Origin: Pontibacter sp. Tf4
GTDB lineage: Bacteria > Bacteroidota > Bacteroidia > Cytophagales > Hymenobacteraceae
NCBI RefSeq assembly: GCF_014212495.1
Contig: NZ_JACKZC010000002.1
Span: 310,001-374,000 of the forward strand
Length of the DNA: 64,000 nucleotides
Reading direction: 5' to 3'
The position numbers were made by a program, and so were the translations under genes. The notes beneath the pieces are model-generated. The model was not told where the DNA came from, made no database searches, and saw only the letters and a list, made by a program, of their open reading frames with translations. Position 1 is the stretch's first letter. Each line of letters begins with the position of its first letter. Shown piece after piece: positions 61,246 through 64,000 of this stretch.

Positions 61246-61759
61246 GCCGCTTAAAATCTATAGTTTACCCCTGTTCCTGCTGACGCTGCTCTGCAGTGGC
61301 TGTGGCGTTTATTCGTTTACCGGTACCACCATTTCCCCGGATATCAAAACTATTTCGATCCAGAACTTTGAGAACCCGACCGGTGAGGGCCCGGCCAACC
61401 TGACACAGCTTGTTACCAATAACTTTAAGAACTACTACCGCCGCAATACCAACCTTACCCTGCAACAGCAGGAAGGCGACCTGCAGATTGAAGGCCAGAT
61501 CGTGAGCTTTACGGTTACACCGGCTGCCATACAGCGCGATGGCGAAATAGACCGTGCCACCCTGAACAGATTGACCTTAGGCGTGCAGGTGCGTTTTACC
61601 AACACCGTGAACCCGGATGAAAGCTTCGACCAGCTATTTTCTATCTCGCAGGATTTTGCAGAAGACCGCGACGTAACGCAATTGACCCCTGCCGAAATAG
61701 AAAACATGACAGAGCAACTGGTAACGCAGGTATTTAACAGAACAGTAGCCAACTGGTAA
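61229..61759 (+). CDS. lptE: LPS-assembly lipoprotein LptE
   Basis: A 176-residue lipoprotein with lipobox near LCSGC in MKLKNKPLKIYSLPLFLLTLLCSGC, then GVYSFTGTTISPDIKTISIQNFENPT, a beta-rich LptE/RlpB fold and a C-terminal helix with TEQLVTQVFNRTVANW. It would plug LptD in the outer membrane for LPS insertion. It starts inside the end of the activator gene (17-bp overlap), so the two are translationally coupled. The TIV-repeat gene begins 30 bp after the stop. Confidence 0.88.
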   Translation: MKLKNKPLKIYSLPLFLLTLLCSGCGVYSFTGTTISPDIKTISIQNFENPTGEGPANLTQLVTNNFKNYYRRNTNLTLQQQEGDLQIEGQIVSFTVTPAAIQRDGEIDRATLNRLTLGVQVRFTNTVNPDESFDQLFSISQDFAEDRDVTQLTPAEIENMTEQLVTQVFNRTVANW

Positions 61760-61788
61760 CCATACATAACAAAGTACAGCATACCCTA

Positions 61789-63150
61789 ATGAACAGATCA
61801 GCTTTTCTTGAACTGATACAGAAGGCTTCGGGCATTACAGACCAGCAGACAGCAGAGTTGGAAAAGGTAGCAAGTGCCTTTCCCTACTGCCAGACCGCGC
61901 ACCTGCTGCTCGCCAAATCTGCCTATGATAAGGGAAGTATGCTCTCTACGCAGCGCCTGCGCCGTGCGGCCTCCTATGCCACCGATCGGCAGTTACTAAA
62001 GCGCATTATTTACACATCGCCGGTTACAGCCCCTGCTTTTGATGAAACAGCTGTAGCCACGCAGCCAACTATAGTTACAGAGACTACAGCACCGCTTACC
62101 ACACAGCCAACTATAGCTGAACCTGAAACTATAGAAAGTGAAGCGCAACCTATAGTTGCAGACACTGATGAAACTATAGTTGAACAAACACAGGCTATAG
62201 TTGGAGATGCAGAAGAAACTATAGTTGAGGAAAGTGTTGAGGAGCAAACTATAGTTGCTCCGGCTGACACTATAGAGGAAACTATAGTTGCGGAAGAAGA
62301 GATAGAAACACTGGCAGAGGAAGTATATGCTGGTTTTGAAACAGAACAGTCTTTCTCAGAACCGGAAGCTACCCTGCCATCGACTGACATGGTGGAACTG
62401 GCCGACCTGCTGAGCATCAGTAGCCTAAGCACCACTTTTACTGACCTGCTGGCGCAACAGCCCGACCTCGAAGCAGCCGATGAAAACTATAGCATTGAGC
62501 ACAACCAGCACCTGCAAGACACAGAAGAAGCCCTTTATGAGCTGAATACTGATCCAGAGGAGGAATCTATAGTTGAACAAGAGACCATTACTGCAGAGGT
62601 TCCGGTCGCTATAGTTGAAGAAGAACCCGCAACTATAGTTACCGATATGCACCCTGAGGACGCAGAAGTAACTTACAATTTCAGTGAGATAGACCGGATG
62701 TATGCGGAAGATGCACTGGGTTACTGGATGGGCTCCAGCCGTATGGGCGAAGTGCTGCAGCTGAAAAATGACTATACACGGCCAAAACCTTTCGCGTTCC
62801 ACCCGGAAATGATCCTGGAGTATAACAAGACACACGAACTGGAAAAAGCCATTCAGCCTGCAACCAACATCCTGAGTGAGCAGCTGGACATTATAGACCA
62901 GTTCCTGAAACTGAACCCGCGCCTGAAAACCATGGCCAACCTGAAGCTGAAAGCGGAACCGCAGGAAGACCTTTCACTTAAAAGCTCCAAGATCAAGAAA
63001 GGAATGGCCTCCGAAAATCTGGCAAATATCTTTTTAAAACAGGGCAAAGTTAAAAAGGCCATTAAAATATATGAGCTGCTCATTTTGAAAAATCCGGAAA
63101 AAAAGAGTTACTTTGCCGAACAGATAGAAAAATTACAAAACCTAAACTAA
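61789..63150 (+). CDS. TIV-repeat acidic protein with helical ends
   Basis: A 453-residue protein of unknown function. Residues 1-75 form a helical N-terminal domain (MNRSAFLELIQKASGITDQQTAELEKVASAFPYCQTAHLLLAK), residues about 80-290 are an acidic low-complexity linker rich in Glu, Thr, Ile and Val with repeated TIVE, TIVA and TIAE words, and residues about 380-453 include a TPR-like helix pair (ENLANIFLKQGKVKKAIKIYELLILKNPEKK). The TIV words are encoded by ACT-ATA-GTT, the centre of the AACTATAGTT palindrome. The gene probably belongs to the lptE-secG transcript. Confidence 0.8.
   Translation: MNRSAFLELIQKASGITDQQTAELEKVASAFPYCQTAHLLLAKSAYDKGSMLSTQRLRRAASYATDRQLLKRIIYTSPVTAPAFDETAVATQPTIVTETTAPLTTQPTIAEPETIESEAQPIVADTDETIVEQTQAIVGDAEETIVEESVEEQTIVAPADTIEETIVAEEEIETLAEEVYAGFETEQSFSEPEATLPSTDMVELADLLSISSLSTTFTDLLAQQPDLEAADENYSIEHNQHLQDTEEALYELNTDPEEESIVEQETITAEVPVAIVEEEPATIVTDMHPEDAEVTYNFSEIDRMYAEDALGYWMGSSRMGEVLQLKNDYTRPKPFAFHPEMILEYNKTHELEKAIQPATNILSEQLDIIDQFLKLNPRLKTMANLKLKAEPQEDLSLKSSKIKKGMASENLANIFLKQGKVKKAIKIYELLILKNPEKKSYFAEQIEKLQNLN
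62067..62640. repeat. Cluster of 14 CTATAG motifs in the TIV-repeat gene
   Basis: Six full AACTATAGTT copies start at 62067, 62172, 62217, 62247, 62280 and 62631. Eight more CTATAG cores start at 62111, 62129, 62150, 62195, 62270, 62487, 62567 and 62609. Most are in one reading frame, giving Thr-Ile-Val. Spacings are irregular, so this is not a tandem repeat. Confidence 0.95.
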
Positions 63151-63151
63151 G

Positions 63152-63538
63152 ATGTACATCGCCCTTATCAGTATTATCGTTTTCATTTGCGTGTTGCTAA
63201 TCCTGGTTGTGCTTGCACAAAACCCTAAAGGAGGCGGACTTTCCAGCCAGTTCGGAGGCAGCACCAGCCAGCTAATGGGTGTAAAACGTACTGGTGACCT
63301 TCTGGAGAAATTGACCTGGGGTTTTGCCATTGCATTAGTTGTTCTGACGCTTGGTACACACATGATGCTGAACTCAGCCAACAACTCATCAACAGGTACA
63401 AGCATTAACGAAGAGCGTGCACGCCAGTCGGCATTGCCGGGTGCTCCTGCCGCCGCGCCAGCTGCTGCTGATACAATTACTGCTATCCCTGATGCTGGTG
63501 ATATTCCGGCTATGATCGATACAGCTAACAACCAATAA
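63152..63538 (+). CDS. secG: Preprotein translocase subunit SecG
   Basis: A 128-residue SecG: ALISIIVFICVLLILVVLAQNPKGGGLSSQFGGS is the family signature, followed by the second membrane helix (GFAIALVVLTLGTHMML). It assists SecYE in protein export. The Bacteroidetes C-terminal extension is Ala/Asp-rich and unstructured. It begins 1 bp after the TIV-repeat gene stop. Confidence 0.95.
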   Translation: MYIALISIIVFICVLLILVVLAQNPKGGGLSSQFGGSTSQLMGVKRTGDLLEKLTWGFAIALVVLTLGTHMMLNSANNSSTGTSINEERARQSALPGAPAAAPAAADTITAIPDAGDIPAMIDTANNQ

Positions 63539-63564
63539 GCAAAACACAAACATACTATAACAAG

Positions 63565-63592
63565 AAGCCAGCCTGTAACAGGTTGGCTTTTT
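63565..63592 (+). terminator. Terminator of secG
   Basis: AAGCCAGCCTG and CAGGTTGGCTT form an 11-bp stem (one wobble) with a 3-nt loop and a T-run. Confidence 0.85.
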
Positions 63593-63801
63593 TGTTTGCT
63601 ACCTCTGCCATTCCTGTCCTGCTGTTCACCACAAAAGTTCCCTTATCTGGCAGAAAATGACAAAATTGTCAGGCTTGGCAGTGGCCGAGGCTGCAAAATT
63701 GGCTTAAACTATCGCTAAAACCGGCTTGGCACAGGAAATGATAAGTACTTGTCGGTTCAAATTTCATTTTTAACCATAAAACCTAATAACAATAACAAAC
63801 T

Positions 63802-64000
63802 ATGTCAATCAGCATTAAACCATTAGCAGACAGAGTAATTGTAGCTCCTGCTGCAGCAGAAGAAAAAACGAAGTCTGGTATCATCATTCCGGACACTGCT
63901 AAAGAAAAACCACAGCGTGGCGAGGTAGTAGCCGTTGGCGAAGGCAAAGTGTCTGAGCAAGGTACCTTAATGCAGCCACAGGTTAAAGTTGGCGACCAGG
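63802..64000 (+). CDS. groES: Co-chaperonin GroES, 3' truncated
   Basis: The first 66 codons of Gro[52 protein letters not shown]; the mobile loop is the [10 protein letters not shown] region. The gene runs past the window edge and would be followed by groEL. The start ATG is in AAACTATG. The 200-bp leader upstream shows no CIRCE-type inverted repeat that I can recognise. Confidence 0.97.
   Translation, partial: MSISIKPLADRVIVAPAAAEEKTKSGIIIPDTAKEKPQRGEVVAVGEGKVSEQGTLMQPQVKVGDQ

Noticed and set aside
62067-62640. CRISPR-like array from repeated TIV words
   Set aside because: The repeats are 10 bp, irregularly spaced and in an open coding frame; there are no constant-length spacers or cas genes.
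63660-63801. A sigma-54 or CIRCE element before groES
   Set aside because: TTGGCA and GCTGCA occur near 63680 but the GG-to-GC spacing is wrong, and no CIRCE inverted repeat is visible.
1-64000. tRNA, rRNA, IS element or prophage
   Set aside because: I saw no tRNA cloverleaf with CCA-end, no transposase or integrase gene and no phage structural genes, although a tRNA search program was not available.

Overview
The window is chromosomal housekeeping DNA from a member of the Bacteroidota. Support comes from a type III glutamine synthetase, a long-form IspG, a TamL/BamA-type barrel, a SusC-like receptor, a Bacteroidetes 'putative porin', SlyD with a His tail, TAnnTTTG promoter boxes and very few Shine-Dalgarno sequences. 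The composition (GC in the mid-40s per cent by eye) and a CrtA-like carotenoid oxygenase suggest Cytophagales, perhaps Hymenobacteraceae near Pontibacter. That family placement is inference.

Layout. 1-8.3 kb: 3' end of an Omp85 barrel gene, fused E1 alpha/beta 2-oxoacid dehydrogenase, hemF, PAP2 phosphatase, riboflavin synthase, pcm, acyl-CoA thioesterase and an unknown partner. 8.5-13.9 kb: TlpA-like lipoprotein, gatB, alaS (all minus). 14-16.7 kb: MerR regulator, dprA, pabC-like lyase. 16.8-22.2 kb: orphan SusC-like receptor, exported MBL-fold protein, small unknown, thyA, Cys-rich exported peptide. 22.3-25.6 kb: coiled-coil membrane protein, SMUBP2-type helicase, SlyD. 25.6-26.5 kb: non-coding repeat region. 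26.5-37.5 kb: ACP phosphodiesterase, PNPOx-like protein, CrtA-like protein, DUF1003, DsbA-like, leuS, MarR, YjbR, a 54-codon DUF6728 gene, acyltransferase and ispG. 38.0-38.75 kb: second repeat region. 38.75-49.7 kb: glnN, LtaS-like sulfatase, mtaB, OmpH-like lipoprotein, ABC permease, the family often mislabelled asparagine synthetase B, 2OG oxygenase, miaE. 49.7-64 kb: putative porin, lpxK, Nif3-like protein, zinc-ribbon coiled coil, TPR protein, pabB, lipoprotein, miaB, sigma-54 activator, lptE, a TIV-repeat protein, secG and the start of groES. No rRNA, tRNA, CRISPR array, IS element or prophage was seen.

Functional threads: tRNA A37 modification (miaB, miaE, mtaB), folate/pABA (pabB, pabC-like, thyA), envelope biogenesis (Omp85 barrel, lpxK, lptE, porin, LtaS-like, SecG) and translation (gatB, alaS, leuS).

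The most striking signal is not a gene. The 10-bp palindrome AACTATAGTT (core CTATAG) is scattered through genes and spacers. I counted by eye about 120 CTATAG cores (about 16 expected) and about 22 full 10-mers (fewer than 0.1 expected). Inside genes it is read as Thr-Ile-Val/Ala or Asn-Tyr-Ser. In the 61.8-63.2 kb gene it has apparently built a TIV-rich acidic linker, and truncated forms supply start contexts (AAACTATG) and stops (AACTATAA). It resembles a highly iterated palindrome such as cyanobacterial HIP1, with a different sequence. A 333-bp repeat present twice in inverted orientation (25.9 and 38.2 kb) and an 84-bp near-palindrome centred on AACTATAGTT are further unexplained structures.
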